Assembly (NCBI GenBank): GCA_046728115.1
Contig: JBKPDW010000223.1
Span: forward strand, 1 to 5,590
Direction: 5' to 3'
From: CAVSWN01 sp046728115
GTDB taxonomy: Bacteria; Acidobacteriota; Vicinamibacteria; Vicinamibacterales; CAVVIG01
DNA: 5,590 nt
Numbering within the stretch: position 1 is the first letter of the stretch; each line of letters opens with the position of its first letter. A model generated the notes under the pieces. It saw nothing but the letters and a program-made list of their open reading frames with translations, searched no databases and was not told the origin of the DNA. Positions 5,195 to 5,590 of this stretch are shown here, piece after piece. The translations under genes were made by a program, and so were the position numbers.

Positions 5195-5231
5195 GTGGCA
5201 AAATGCCGTATAGTTGAGAGCATATTGCCAC
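5195..5231 (+). promoter_or_regulatory. Inverted-repeat operator overlapping the antitoxin promoter
   Basis: GTGGCAAAATGC (5195-5206) and GCATATTGCCAC (5220-5231) are inverted copies with one mismatch in 12 positions, separated by 13 bp. The spacer holds TATAGT (5209-5214), a five-of-six match to the -10 consensus, so the repeat would cover the RNA polymerase site and the transcription start near 5221. The -35 at the usual distance is poor. The antitoxin gene starts 15 bp after the second arm. Type II antitoxins commonly repress their own operon through such palindromes, so this is the likely autoregulatory site. That link is inference. Confidence 0.6.
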
Positions 5232-5245
5232 AACCAGGAGCGACT

Positions 5246-5590
5246 GTGTCCAAAACCCCTGTTACTGACGTGCTACCACAACCGGATCTCCTCAGGCGTG
5301 TCCAGAAGATTCTCGGAGTGCACCAGCTGCGCACTGACCAGGACCTCGTCAGGCTCGTGGAGGAAGGTCTAGGGACAAACGCGATCGAAGAGCTTCGTCG
5401 ATCCGGACTCACCGACGATGAAATCTATTCCCTTATTGTCCCCAGGCGGACATTGACGCATCGGCGAGCGCGCCGGGAAGCGTTGAGCCGTGAGGAATCG
5501 GATCGGGCCGTCCGTCTCGCGCGTCTGGCAGCATTAGCTGAACACGTGTTCGGAGACTCCGAACGCGCCTGGCGCTGGCTCCGGGCGCCA
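5246..5590 (+). CDS. parS: Type II antitoxin, Xre/MbcA/ParS family (DUF2384), partial
   Basis: Begins at GTG 5246 with AGGAG at 5236-5240, 5 nt upstream, and runs off the right edge; 115 residues are visible. The first part (residues 15-80) fits the Xre-like helix-turn-helix region of this family: LLRRVQKILGV, LVEEGLGTNAIEELRRSGL, TDDEIYSLIVPRRTLTHRRA. It continues with the very typical LSREESDRAVRLARLAALAE and VFGDSERAWRWLRAP (residues 80-115), the start of the toxin-binding MbcA/ParS domain. The family then has a Pro-rich NPALGG-like motif and ends near residue 140-150. ParS-type antitoxins neutralise RES-domain toxins that act on NAD+ or related nucleotides, and the toxin gene usually follows directly. 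It should be just outside this window. The upstream palindrome fits self-repression. Family call is strong; the parS name is used for the family. Confidence 0.88.
   Translation, partial: MSKTPVTDVLPQPDLLRRVQKILGVHQLRTDQDLVRLVEEGLGTNAIEELRRSGLTDDEIYSLIVPRRTLTHRRARREALSREESDRAVRLARLAALAEHVFGDSERAWRWLRAP

Noticed and set aside
4739..5233. Minus-strand frames opposite the GIY-YIG gene
   Set aside because: The plus strand carries the GIY-YIG signature; the minus frames are Arg/Ser-rich with no motif.
1..5590. CRISPR array, tRNA, rRNA or insertion-sequence ends
   Set aside because: No regularly spaced repeats, cloverleaf-like sequence, rRNA signature, transposase motif or terminal inverted repeat was seen by eye.

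Overview
The window reads as a GC-rich bacterial chromosome segment (my impression is about 60% G+C). Gene content suggests an environmental bacterium, possibly Acidobacteriota: an acyl-lipid desaturase, a YihY/BrkB membrane protein, a polyphosphate-glucokinase start, a small secreted Cys-containing protein of a type common in that phylum, and groES/groEL. This lineage guess is inference from family familiarity only.

Layout. 1-327 (+) is the 3' end of a fatty acid desaturase. Tail-to-tail with it, 350-1235 (-) is a composite pseudogene: the first ~43 codons of a polyphosphate glucokinase run in frame into a YihY/BrkB gene that lacks its own N-terminus and carries two further 1-base frameshifts. 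1236-1600 is a divergent intergenic stretch with a plausible sigma70-type promoter. 1601-2183 (+) holds two closely spaced small unknown genes (a two-TM protein and a cytosolic protein), followed by a possible broken small ORF. 2444-2794 (+) encodes a small exported protein. 2850-3332 (+) contains a His/Ala-rich helical repeat protein. 3447-3812 (+) is a basic protein of unknown function.

4091-4426 (+) is an intact groES with a short C-terminal tail. The groEL that follows keeps only its first ~48 codons before running into unrelated sequence, so no working chaperonin can come from this locus. 4741-5071 (+) is a GIY-YIG-fold protein interrupted by a 1-base frameshift inside the GIY-YIG motif. 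At the right edge (5246-5590, +) is a ParS/Xre-MbcA type antitoxin. A near-perfect 12-bp inverted repeat overlaps its likely -10 box and start region, which suggests an autoregulated toxin-antitoxin operon whose RES-type toxin would lie beyond the window.

The main theme is gene erosion: two truncated genes (ppgK, groEL), one N-terminally deleted gene (brkB) and at least three single-base frameshifts, sitting next to a toxin-antitoxin module. This looks like a decaying accessory region, although sequencing or assembly indels could explain the single-base shifts. I found no convincing wholly new system. The strongest leads are the antitoxin operator architecture, the orphan groES with its hairpin, and the ppgK-brkB fusion junction.
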